The notes beneath the pieces were generated by a model. The model ran no database searches. It was not told the origin of the DNA and was given only the letters and a program-made list of their open reading frames with translations. A stretch of 64,000 nucleotides of DNA, taken from contig CALAJV010000003.1 in assembly GCA_937922805.1 (NCBI GenBank), positions 62,001 through 126,000 on the forward strand, written 5' to 3'. The first letter of the stretch is position 1. Every line of letters starts with the position of its first letter. The position numbers and the translations under genes are program-made. Positions 26,705-34,805 of this stretch are shown here, one piece after another. Source of the stretch: an uncultured Acidimicrobiales bacterium (lineage in GTDB: Bacteria > Actinomycetota > Acidimicrobiia > Acidimicrobiales > SZUA-35).

Positions 26705-27292
26705 ATGGTTTCACGAGCCGAACACCGCCGCGACGTACTATCCAAACTGAGCGATGCCGCAATCGAACTGTTCGAGTCCGGTGGGCCATCGACAACAATC
26801 GACGCCATTGCCGAAAAAGCAGGGGTTTCCCGGCGGACCGTCTTTCGCTATGTCGACTCCAAAGAGGACTTGGCCTACATTCAACCCGTACTTTGGCTTG
26901 ACGTTTTCGAAGCCGGACTGGAAGCAGTCAAGACCGAGCCCGCACTCGTCGAACGACTTCGCCTGGCGTCACTCGACATCGCACACTACATCGACGCCGA
27001 CCCCGAACGACCAAGACGGGCATTCATGGTCGCCGGACTTAACCCGGAACTACAAAGAGGTTTCGCCGGAATCTTTCAGCGATGGGTCGACCGGGTAGCC
27101 GCTGAAGTCTTGGCCGACAGCGACCCGGAAGACTCAAACAATCGATTCCGGTCGCGAATTATCGGCTCCGCAGTAATGGGGACCGTCGATGCGGTCAGCC
27201 GAGAATGGATCTTCTCACCCCCGACCGTGACGTTCACAGAACTGTACGAGAAGGGTTTCGAGTTTCTTCGCCCAATGTTGGTGGACGACTAA
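26705..27292 (+). CDS. TetR/AcrR-family transcriptional regulator
   Basis: 195 residues. The N-terminal helix-turn-helix reads TTIDAIAEKAGVSRRTVFRYVDSKEDL, the classical TetR pattern; the C-terminal ligand/dimer domain is family-diverse. TATCAT lies at -12 to -7 with no Shine-Dalgarno sequence, so the message is probably leaderless. Two pairs of near-identical operators flank the gene and point to autoregulation plus control of the DUF2867-like gene and the membrane-protein gene at 27373. The effector is unknown. Confidence 0.9.
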   Translation: MVSRAEHRRDVLSKLSDAAIELFESGGPSTTIDAIAEKAGVSRRTVFRYVDSKEDLAYIQPVLWLDVFEAGLEAVKTEPALVERLRLASLDIAHYIDADPERPRRAFMVAGLNPELQRGFAGIFQRWVDRVAAEVLADSDPEDSNNRFRSRIIGSAVMGTVDAVSREWIFSPPTVTFTELYEKGFEFLRPMLVDD

Positions 27293-27313
27293 CGCCCCCG
27301 ACCATTAAGGTTT

Positions 27314-27364
27314 TGGCACTTTGCGACAGAAAACCCTTGACAGCCAATCTGGCACTATGCGACA
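27314..27364. promoter_or_regulatory. Promoter with second pair of TetR-type operators 36 bp apart
   Basis: TGGCACTTTGCGACA (27314-27328) and TGGCACTATGCGACA (27350-27364) are the same operator in opposite orientation, again with 36-bp start-to-start spacing. TTGACA (27337-27342) lies between them and is 18 bases before GACAGT (27361-27366). The controlled ATG is at 27373, 8 bases past the operator. Confidence 0.8.
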
Positions 27365-27372
27365 GTTGACTT

Positions 27373-27879
27373 ATGACAACCACATACGCCAACTCGCGAA
27401 TCAACAACCCGGGCTCGGTTAGCGCCTCCGCAAGCAACATCAACCGCATCACCGAGCGGGACTCAGATCGCCTTCGTCGAATTGGTCGACGCACCTTTAA
27501 AGCCGGCAGCATTCTGTTCGTCGTGATCGGGCTGCTACACACGTTCGTCCAACTAACCGACATGGCCGCCGACGACATTCAAGGTGATCTCCGAGCGATC
27601 GGAATGGTTGATCGAGTGGGAGCTGAGGCCTGGGATCTCTGGCAAGGTTTGGGCTTGCTCATGGGCTTTTTCATGATCGCTCTCGGATTGAGCAACCTGG
27701 CTGGCCTCAAGGGGCGGATCGACAACTACCCGGCACCCGGTGTGTGTGGAGTCAATGTCGCCATGTTCGTCTGCATCACCACAATTGGCTACATTCACCT
27801 GGGCCCAATGCAACTCGTTGGGGGCCCAATTGGAGTCATCATGTTCACCATTCCGCTGGTGGCTAACCGAAACCGATAA
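27373..27879 (+). CDS. Four-TM membrane protein of the TetR regulon
   Basis: 168 residues with a ~40-residue polar N-terminus rich in Ser/Asn/Arg and four hydrophobic segments (AGSILFVVIGLLHTFVQL, LWQGLGLLMGFFMIALGL, GVCGVNVAMFVCITTIGYIHL, GGPIGVIMFTIPLVA). I do not recognise the family with certainty; small four-helix proteins of this sort are common in actinobacteria. The operator pair directly upstream makes it a probable main target of the adjacent TetR. Confidence 0.7.
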   Translation: MTTTYANSRINNPGSVSASASNINRITERDSDRLRRIGRRTFKAGSILFVVIGLLHTFVQLTDMAADDIQGDLRAIGMVDRVGAEAWDLWQGLGLLMGFFMIALGLSNLAGLKGRIDNYPAPGVCGVNVAMFVCITTIGYIHLGPMQLVGGPIGVIMFTIPLVANRNR

Positions 27880-27973
27880 CGTCGACCGGTCCCAAACAAG
27901 CCCAATGCACTAGTGGACCCCGACCGCCATGCTCGCAATCGATCGTGACAGCGAATCGGCTACGATCCAGGCC

Positions 27974-28618
27974 ATGCTTGAACCGACTCGAGTGCTGGTG
28001 TCTGACCGGGCCCGTTGGGTAATGATTGCCAACATAGCCATCAAGATCGCCCTGGTAACCGCTTTCGCAATCGCCATCATCGTCCAGCCAGAAGGGGCCC
28101 AAGGCAAAGGGATGGAATACCGGGCCCCGGCTTTTCTTGGCTCGGCAATCCTGGTCCCAATTATCGCGCTAGTTCGAAAGTGGGAGCCGTTCCCGCACAC
28201 TGCCGATGCGTTGTTGGCATCTCCATTTCTCCTTGACACGGTCGCCAACACCGCCGGATTCTACGAACAATTCAACGCCACCGACGACGTTCTTCACCTA
28301 GTCAACTGGATTCTCTTGGTTGGAGCCTTCCACGCTTTTCGATTCCGAAACGTTCACCACCGGCGAGACGCCGTCCTGCTGGGGTATGGCATAGGTGGTC
28401 TCGCCATTATCTGGTGGGAGGGCTTCGAATGGCTGCTTTCGACTGAAGGCCCACTAGTCGGAGACGGCGGCGGACTGTCCCTCGGCTACACCGACACGGT
28501 TGGTGATCTAATATTGTCCTCCTCAGGCGGTTTGGTTGGATCAATTCTGGCGATCTACGTTCTGGGCCCGATCGCAAAATCCGACCCATCGCCGGTGCAG
28601 CCCGCTAGCTCGACCTAA
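27974..28618 (+). CDS. Polytopic membrane protein resembling DUF2238/YjdF
   Basis: The ATG at 27974 follows TACGAT at -13 to -8; an in-frame ATG at 27929 is less likely. The 214 residues have about six hydrophobic segments with conserved-looking polar positions inside them (DDVLHLVNWILL, WWEGFEWLLS, YTDTVGDLILSSSGG), which resemble the DUF2238 pattern. Function unknown. It follows the TetR-regulated membrane gene by 94 bases with its own apparent promoter. Confidence 0.65.
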   Translation: MLEPTRVLVSDRARWVMIANIAIKIALVTAFAIAIIVQPEGAQGKGMEYRAPAFLGSAILVPIIALVRKWEPFPHTADALLASPFLLDTVANTAGFYEQFNATDDVLHLVNWILLVGAFHAFRFRNVHHRRDAVLLGYGIGGLAIIWWEGFEWLLSTEGPLVGDGGGLSLGYTDTVGDLILSSSGGLVGSILAIYVLGPIAKSDPSPVQPASST

Positions 28619-28892
28619 CTCAACCAGAACCTGGGTCTGAGGACCTGGCCTACAACAACCAAGATTGCACATTACTAATGGAACCTGCTTGGGCATCGGC
28701 TGACTACGCTCAGTTCTTGTCGCCCGACAACGCCAACAGACAGTGGTTGATCATGCTCCCTCCCGGGACCAGAATCGTCAGGTATTCTAAATTCTAAGAA
28801 AATTTGGGGATCGGAACGAGGCCTGAGTTCAATACGGCAGCTTCGGCGTCGTTCGAACGGATCTAGATCCCCAGCTATTGCAGATCTGAGTT

Positions 28893-29414
28893 GTGGTGAG
28901 GAAAATGTCGAAAGTTGTCGCGATAACGGCCGTTGTTATGTTTGCCGCGAGCGCATGCAACGCCGAAGTTGACTTCAACATAGACGGCTTAAGCCTCGAC
29001 GAGGCAGGGGAACAGCTGGTTGAAGGAGAGCTGTCCGAATTACTTTCGCTCGAGCTCGTAGGCGAATGCGACGAAGTCAAAGATCCGAAGGTCGGGGTAA
29101 CGTTCGAGTGCACGGGAACCGACGCTAATGGTCGGGTGATCACCTTTGATGGAGTCTTAGAGCGGGAGGATTTCGTCAATGTCGTGTCGACCAATGCGAT
29201 TCAGGCTCAGCTTGTACCTAGTGTCGAAGAAGCGGCCGTGGCTGCGCTAACGCCGCAAACCGGGCCCGTTGAAGTTGCGTGCGGAACCGAAACGCTTGTT
29301 CTAGACGACAATGATGAAGTCCGCTGCCTGATTTCAGATGGCAACGACACCAGAGATGTAATTTTGACGTTCTCTTCGCTGAATCCTATTCAGTTCAATG
29401 CCAGCGTTCAGTAG
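28893..29414 (+). CDS. Lipoprotein with two DUF4333-like segments
   Basis: The short product opens with a signal sequence ending in the lipobox SAC. Two related halves follow, each with a Cys pair: ECDEVKDPKVGVTFECTGTD and VACGTETLVLDDNDEVRCLI. This is the spacing seen in DUF4333 domains of actinobacterial envelope proteins. Start choice is uncertain: GTG at 28893 or 28896, or ATG at 28905 just after GAGG. The 274 bases upstream and the 283 bases downstream show no gene I can support. Confidence 0.7.
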   Translation: MVRKMSKVVAITAVVMFAASACNAEVDFNIDGLSLDEAGEQLVEGELSELLSLELVGECDEVKDPKVGVTFECTGTDANGRVITFDGVLEREDFVNVVSTNAIQAQLVPSVEEAAVAALTPQTGPVEVACGTETLVLDDNDEVRCLISDGNDTRDVILTFSSLNPIQFNASVQ

Positions 29415-29697
29415 CTAACGTACAACTCTGAACGACTCGGGCTTAAGCACTCAGGTAGGCCGCGTTTCCTGAATCTTTGCCCTCGGTAGAGAGATTGACC
29501 TACCTAAGTTGCGTCCAACAGCGCCTGTCTATCGAATCATTGATCAAGCGAAGGCGATTCTCGCCGCCAGTTGCGCCTGTTCAAGGTTTATACTTGGATA
29601 TGTAGTGTGGCTGCGGGGTCTTGGCGGTGGGTGTCACACAGAGGTAGAGGCGGTCGGCAGCACCGATCTGTGAGGTTTTGGAGTCCGTAGGTGAATA

Positions 29698-32235
29698 GTG
29701 TCTAATCCGGACCGGCGGGTCCCCAATTCAGGCCAGCGACGTGGCTCCGGCGATGGCTTTTTCGTCGATATCACCCCGCCCGAATTCGGAGACAAGCGGC
29801 CGGGCGAAAATGCGTCCGTTCATCAACCGGCATCTGTACCCGTCACCCCAGATCCGCCAAACGTACCGGGCCAATCAACATTTGTTGAGCGCCGAGTAAC
29901 CCCAGCCAGTACAAGAGATTCAAACGGCCTTTTCTTTCGGACCCCGAAAATCAAGCCAGAAGAACAGACTGGTAAGAGCGAGTCTGCTGCCGATTTAGAA
30001 ACAACTGACGAAGTGCCAAGCGTGCCGGATCGAATCCCGCTGTCGGGAGAGGAATCGAACGAGGCCGACTCTAGTTTCCCCGCGGAAGCACCGCTGGCTG
30101 ATGCCGGACAGGTGGGGTCGGTAACTGAACATCCGTCGGAGTCAGTTACTCAAGACATTCCAAACCCAGCTGCGCCCGGTTCGGAGCATCCGACCGATCA
30201 GCTCGAGGTAATAGACCCTTCGGTTGTCAGGCCTTCAGACGACACGGATACGCATGCGGCCCCGACTAGTCAGCAGACGACGCCACCTGAACCGACAGAA
30301 CAGTCGCACGATGACCAAACTACGGGCCCGCCTGAACCAACCGAGACCGGTTCCATCCCTGCCTCCGCCGACACATCAGACGAGAATCTTTCTCCAGCCC
30401 AGGTTCAGCTAGCTGAGTTGCGGGCCATGCTCTCCAAAATGAGCAAGCCTGCTCGACAGCCATCGGATGAGATTGCAGAACGAACAACTCACGAACATCC
30501 GATTGGCGATGAGTTGCAGGCAAAGCTTGCTAGTGGCGAACCGGATGAGACGGCAATTGAAGTTCTACCGAAAGGCGGTGACAGCCAGCAATTGCCGCCA
30601 CCCCCGCCAGTTCGACCTTCTGTCCCGTACTTCCCTACCCCAGAGCAAAAGAAAGCGCACGCCCGATTTCTTCCGCCCGACACTCGGCCGACGGCAAACC
30701 CAGCGCCACTCCGCCTGTCGACGCCAGCGGATGATCGCTATGGATTGCATGAACAAGGGGTCCCACCTCTACCGCTTCAATCGGAATCCCTTGTGTCGCC
30801 GAGCGAAGAAGGCGAAACAGCAACATCGGCTATGGACCCGGAGGTCACCGGTCAGTACGAATCGATCAACGCCGAGAGCGGCGCCCGTCCCGGAAGTATT
30901 GCGCGTGATGGGGAACCGGGCCAGAATATCGACGATACCGGAAGCAATGCGGGGGCCGAAAACTTCCAACGAGACGGTTTTTTCACCAACGATGATCCCG
31001 ATCTAAACGCAGCTCCCGATCTGCCACAGCTCGACGCCGAAGTCGACGCAGATTCGACCCGCCCTGCTGGCAACGCCAGTTTCGACTACGACGACGGTCG
31101 TCGGCGACCGAGGCGACCTGCCGATGAGCGAAGCGACTATCAAGTTGTTGATGCTCGAAATGGCGAGTACGACTACGACCACGAATACTATGCCGCTAGT
31201 CGAACCAGCCAGAATCGCAATCAACCGTCACCCGACGGTGGGACCTATCGCAGGTCCGCTTCTGTCGAGGACCGCCCCGACGACCATAGCTGGGCTCCGG
31301 TAGTACAAGGTCGACGATCTGAGAACGCGAATCGCAGCCGGGCCGGTGACGCCGTCGATCGGATGCGAATCGGCCGAGTTATCTTCCTGTTTCTTATCGC
31401 TGGCGTTATCGGCGGATTTTGGTGGGCTAACAGCACCGGTTTGATCAACCTCGGCGAGCTGACGGGCCTCGGGTCCAATTCAGAAACAACAGAGAACTCA
31501 ACCAATCTTTCCGACGACAACGAAGACGATTCATCAAACGCTTCCTTGCCGCAAGACGTTGCTGAACAAGAGCGAGGAATCAACGACGAGGCCCTTGGCC
31601 TTGTCCAGCCCGAATCTAGCGAGACTTTGAACGTTGCCGACCCAGACGAAGCCGTTGGCTCGGTATCTGAAGTTCGCCTTCTGATTCAGGCCGAATCGGT
31701 TGACGGAGATCCAGTACCGGGTGTGCCGGTAGAGGTTGTTACCGCACAAGATTCAAGGGTCTTAGCTCGAGTCGAGACCTCGATTACAGGTATCGCAACC
31801 TATAACTCGGACAACCCAGGCTGCTATCGAATCCAGGTTCAAACTCCTGCCGGGTGGGTCCTAGATGATCCGACCGGTGGGAAATTTGCCTCCGTTTGCG
31901 GTGAAGATTCCCACTCGTCAGTATTCAAAGCTGTCTTCCGGCCGGCGACAACTGCGGCTCCGGAGTACTGTCTGGTTCGAGCAGGCGGTGTACCAAAGGA
32001 AACGGTCATTGTCTCCGAGGGTGACGCCGGCTACGCCGACTCGTACACGCTCTACGATCGTTTCGGCCGCAAGTTGGCCGAAACGCAAGATCCTATCCCT
32101 GACGAAGAACCCGGCCAGGCAGTGCTTGAGTGGCCACCAACCGTTGACTTCGCGTCGGACGAAATTGCGGCACTGTCGGCCACTACTGGGGGCGAAGAAT
32201 CATTACCGACCCCGTGTGACCTGGTCCCAGCATAA
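29698..32235 (+). CDS. Single-pass membrane protein with long disordered N-terminus and extracellular beta domain
   Basis: 845 residues. Residues 1-555 are low-complexity, rich in Pro, Glu, Asp, Ser and Thr, ending in an Arg/Asp/Tyr-rich stretch. One membrane segment (VIFLFLIAGVIGGFWWA) lies near 560-580, then an acidic Ser/Asn linker. A carboxypeptidase-regulatory/SdrD-B-like beta domain occupies about 655-760 (VRLLIQAESVDGDPVPGVPVEV), with paired Cys in NPGCYRI and ASVCGED, and a final domain has two more Cys. The charge pattern suggests N-terminus inside. The downstream gene is a shorter paralogue. Start is GTG. Confidence 0.75.
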   Translation: MSNPDRRVPNSGQRRGSGDGFFVDITPPEFGDKRPGENASVHQPASVPVTPDPPNVPGQSTFVERRVTPASTRDSNGLFFRTPKIKPEEQTGKSESAADLETTDEVPSVPDRIPLSGEESNEADSSFPAEAPLADAGQVGSVTEHPSESVTQDIPNPAAPGSEHPTDQLEVIDPSVVRPSDDTDTHAAPTSQQTTPPEPTEQSHDDQTTGPPEPTETGSIPASADTSDENLSPAQVQLAELRAMLSKMSKPARQPSDEIAERTTHEHPIGDELQAKLASGEPDETAIEVLPKGGDSQQLPPPPPVRPSVPYFPTPEQKKAHARFLPPDTRPTANPAPLRLSTPADDRYGLHEQGVPPLPLQSESLVSPSEEGETATSAMDPEVTGQYESINAESGARPGSIARDGEPGQNIDDTGSNAGAENFQRDGFFTNDDPDLNAAPDLPQLDAEVDADSTRPAGNASFDYDDGRRRPRRPADERSDYQVVDARNGEYDYDHEYYAASRTSQNRNQPSPDGGTYRRSASVEDRPDDHSWAPVVQGRRSENANRSRAGDAVDRMRIGRVIFLFLIAGVIGGFWWANSTGLINLGELTGLGSNSETTENSTNLSDDNEDDSSNASLPQDVAEQERGINDEALGLVQPESSETLNVADPDEAVGSVSEVRLLIQAESVDGDPVPGVPVEVVTAQDSRVLARVETSITGIATYNSDNPGCYRIQVQTPAGWVLDDPTGGKFASVCGEDSHSSVFKAVFRPATTAAPEYCLVRAGGVPKETVIVSEGDAGYADSYTLYDRFGRKLAETQDPIPDEEPGQAVLEWPPTVDFASDEIAALSATTGGEESLPTPCDLVPA

Positions 32236-32378
32236 CGGCAAACCAACGTTGCATTTCCGATCACAGGGCCCGGTAGCTGGAGGCGTCGAGACGCAAACGT
32301 AACTCGGTTGCACAGTTTCCATGACCTAGATGCGCTAGATTGCGGTATCAAGGCGGATCAAAGAGGCGGGCGGTTGCG

Positions 32379-33749
32379 ATGGAAGACGAGCTGATTGTCG
32401 ATCGGCGAAGACCACGTCCAGATCGATTAGAGAACGTTGGATCAGTGCCAGGGGCGGCTTGGGCTGTTACCGCCGAAGTAGACGTTTTTGTCGATCCACA
32501 GACCTTTGAGCAAGAGCGCCGATTAGCCGACCGACCAAAGCAGGATCATCAGATCACGATTGAGCAAAAAGCGGAAACCCTTCGCGCTGGCATTGAGCCA
32601 GTCGACGATCTCAATCGAGCAAGGCTCATCAGAGTATTTACTGGACTGATCGTGCTTTTCCTAGTGTCGGGGATGATCTGGTTCGTCGCCACCAGAAGTG
32701 GCAACGGAAATTTCGATTCGGTTCCGGCCGGAGACAATACTCCCCCGCAAACGGAGCGAACCGAGTCCTCTGAGCCAACCAATTCTCAAGCCAGTGAAGG
32801 CGACAACGGTAGCGAGATCGGCCAGTTCACCAGTGATGACCCTCCCGAGGACCAGAATTCCCAAGTACGTGAGGACGATCGGTCGGCACCTGAAAGTGAC
32901 GAAGCTCAAGTTGATATCGACGACTCCCCTGGCAACGGTGACGCCCCTGAAAAAAACACATCTACCGGCAATGAAGGGCTTCAAGAAGGAACGGCCGACC
33001 AGGAAAGTACCGATAGCCAAGATCCCACTAGCCCCGTCAATGGATCAACTGACCCGGCAAAAAGCGACGACAACAGCCCGGCTGAACCTGCCCCAACAAC
33101 AGTAACGACGGCCCTTCCAGTCAGGTCGGAAACGCAGACGGTCTCGATCGTCCGGGTCCAAACTCAGTCTCGGCTGGACGGCGGCACGTTGGCCGGTGTC
33201 AGCGTGACTTTGGTAGCCGAACCGGCAGGTCAGATATCATCTGCGACCTCCGGCAGTTCTGGCTTCGCCTTCGTAAGCATGCCATCAGGTTGCGGCACAC
33301 TTACCTATCGACCTCCGGCTGGATACGAGGTTGTATCCCCGGCCGGAGGCTCGATCCGAGTTTGCTCGGAGGATTCTAACGCCATTCAGTTCGCCTCGTT
33401 CCGGTCGGCTGAGAACGCAACTTCGGAGGCGGCTGCTACAACGGTCTCGTGGGATACGTCACCTGGTCCTTGTGATGTAAACGATAAGCGATCCTTCGGC
33501 GCCGACGTAACCCACACCGGGCCAGCTGTCATCCGCGTAAGAATGGCTGTCCTAGATTCGTTTAGCAATGTCGTTCATCAAAGCCACGTGATAACCACGA
33601 ATCCCAGTACTCAGACATCGGTTGAGCTCGAAGGTATTCCGACCGGACGGCTCACTGTGAGGATCATTAACGCTTCAAACAACGAAACGATCAAGGAAAC
33701 GAGTCAGTACTTTAGTCCCTGCCGAACCGGGGAGCTGGCGGAAGAATAG
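32379..33749 (+). CDS. Paralogous single-pass membrane protein with beta domain
   Basis: The ATG at 32379 gives 456 residues (the longer frame opens with TTG). Layout matches the upstream protein but with a short cytoplasmic part (~85 residues): one membrane segment (LIVLFLVSGMIWFVA), an acidic Ser/Asp/Gln/Asn linker of ~150 residues, then a beta domain (VSIVRVQTQSRLDGGTLAGVSV) whose GCGTLTYRPPAGY...PAGGSIRVCSED aligns with the paired-Cys core of the upstream protein, and a last Cys-containing domain. Tandem duplication followed by divergence of the disordered parts is likely. Confidence 0.75.
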   Translation: MEDELIVDRRRPRPDRLENVGSVPGAAWAVTAEVDVFVDPQTFEQERRLADRPKQDHQITIEQKAETLRAGIEPVDDLNRARLIRVFTGLIVLFLVSGMIWFVATRSGNGNFDSVPAGDNTPPQTERTESSEPTNSQASEGDNGSEIGQFTSDDPPEDQNSQVREDDRSAPESDEAQVDIDDSPGNGDAPEKNTSTGNEGLQEGTADQESTDSQDPTSPVNGSTDPAKSDDNSPAEPAPTTVTTALPVRSETQTVSIVRVQTQSRLDGGTLAGVSVTLVAEPAGQISSATSGSSGFAFVSMPSGCGTLTYRPPAGYEVVSPAGGSIRVCSEDSNAIQFASFRSAENATSEAAATTVSWDTSPGPCDVNDKRSFGADVTHTGPAVIRVRMAVLDSFSNVVHQSHVITTNPSTQTSVELEGIPTGRLTVRIINASNNETIKETSQYFSPCRTGELAEE

Positions 33750-33785
33750 CTGGTTACTAGCGCTCACCTCCGCTAAGTTCAACCT

Positions 33786-34568
33786 ATGCAACCGTCTGAT
33801 GTTGAAGCGGCAGCCGCGATGCTGATCGAAGCGCGAGTTAGCCAAAGCCCACTCGACGAACTGCCAGAACAGCTGCGACCACGGTCAGTTAGCGAAGCTC
33901 TAGCAATCGAAGACAAAGTTGCTTCTGTTTCTGGATGGCCAATGCTCGGATGGAAAGTTGGTTGTACGTCAGTTGCCTCTCAGGAACTGCTTGGCACTGA
34001 TAGCCCGTTTGCCGGACGAATTTACAGCATTTCCGAGTCCGGGGCTCCCCTGCCTTCTGATTCAATCACTGGTACCGTCTATATCGAAGGTGAGTTTGCG
34101 TTCACTTTCGATAAAACGCTTGCCCCTGGCGGCAGCCCATTTTCTACCGACCAGATTTTGGAAGCAATCGGAGATCTCCAATTGGCAATCGAGATTGTTG
34201 GCGGTCGATTTAGAGAGTTCGTCGGCATGCCAGCGCCGTCCATAATCGCCGACGCCGGAAGCAACGATCATCTTGTTGTGGCTAAGCCATCAGCTTCATG
34301 GAAGACTGCCGAATTGCCGACCCAAAAGGCCACGATGGCAATCGACGGTAAGATCGCAACTTCTGGTTCGGGCCTCGACGTCCTGGGGAACCCCGTTAAT
34401 TCGCTGGTGTGGCTAGCGAACCACCTCGCCGATCGAGACCTAGCGATCGAAGCCGGACACGTTGTCACCACCGGCACGGCCACCAAGGTCACGGTTCTTC
34501 CAGTCGGGTCAACGGCGGTAGCCGACTTCGGGGTGCTTGGCTCGGTTTCGACCTCGCTGACCGGCTAG
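33786..34568 (+). CDS. 2-keto-4-pentenoate hydratase / fumarylacetoacetate-hydrolase-related enzyme
   Basis: 260 residues of the MhpD/HpaH type. The core reads GWKVGCTS, GRIY, a metal-binding EGEFAFTF, AIEIVGGRF, IIADAGSNDHLVVA and NSLVWLANHL. Such enzymes hydrate 2-hydroxypentadienoates or decarboxylate related keto acids in meta-cleavage pathways. No ring-cleavage genes are in the window, so its pathway is open. TAAGTT sits exactly at -12 to -7 of the ATG with no Shine-Dalgarno sequence. Confidence 0.85.
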   Translation: MQPSDVEAAAAMLIEARVSQSPLDELPEQLRPRSVSEALAIEDKVASVSGWPMLGWKVGCTSVASQELLGTDSPFAGRIYSISESGAPLPSDSITGTVYIEGEFAFTFDKTLAPGGSPFSTDQILEAIGDLQLAIEIVGGRFREFVGMPAPSIIADAGSNDHLVVAKPSASWKTAELPTQKATMAIDGKIATSGSGLDVLGNPVNSLVWLANHLADRDLAIEAGHVVTTGTATKVTVLPVGSTAVADFGVLGSVSTSLTG

Positions 34569-34805
34569 TCGTTCTCACCTCTTTTCAACAACCCAACCGA
34601 TCTCAACCCATCCCAACTGGCGACTCCGGTGAGCCGACGATCTCATGTTCGAGTCGTTGAACACGTGCCTGGTTTCGATGGGCTGACCAGAGAGTCCGTC
34701 CACCAGGTATGGGAAAGCACACTTGCCCTCCGCCAGGAGCCAAAATTCGCCGGTTGCTAGTTTTGAGCCTTGTGCTGGCCCGTCCGGGCGAGCAGGATAG
34801 GGTCT

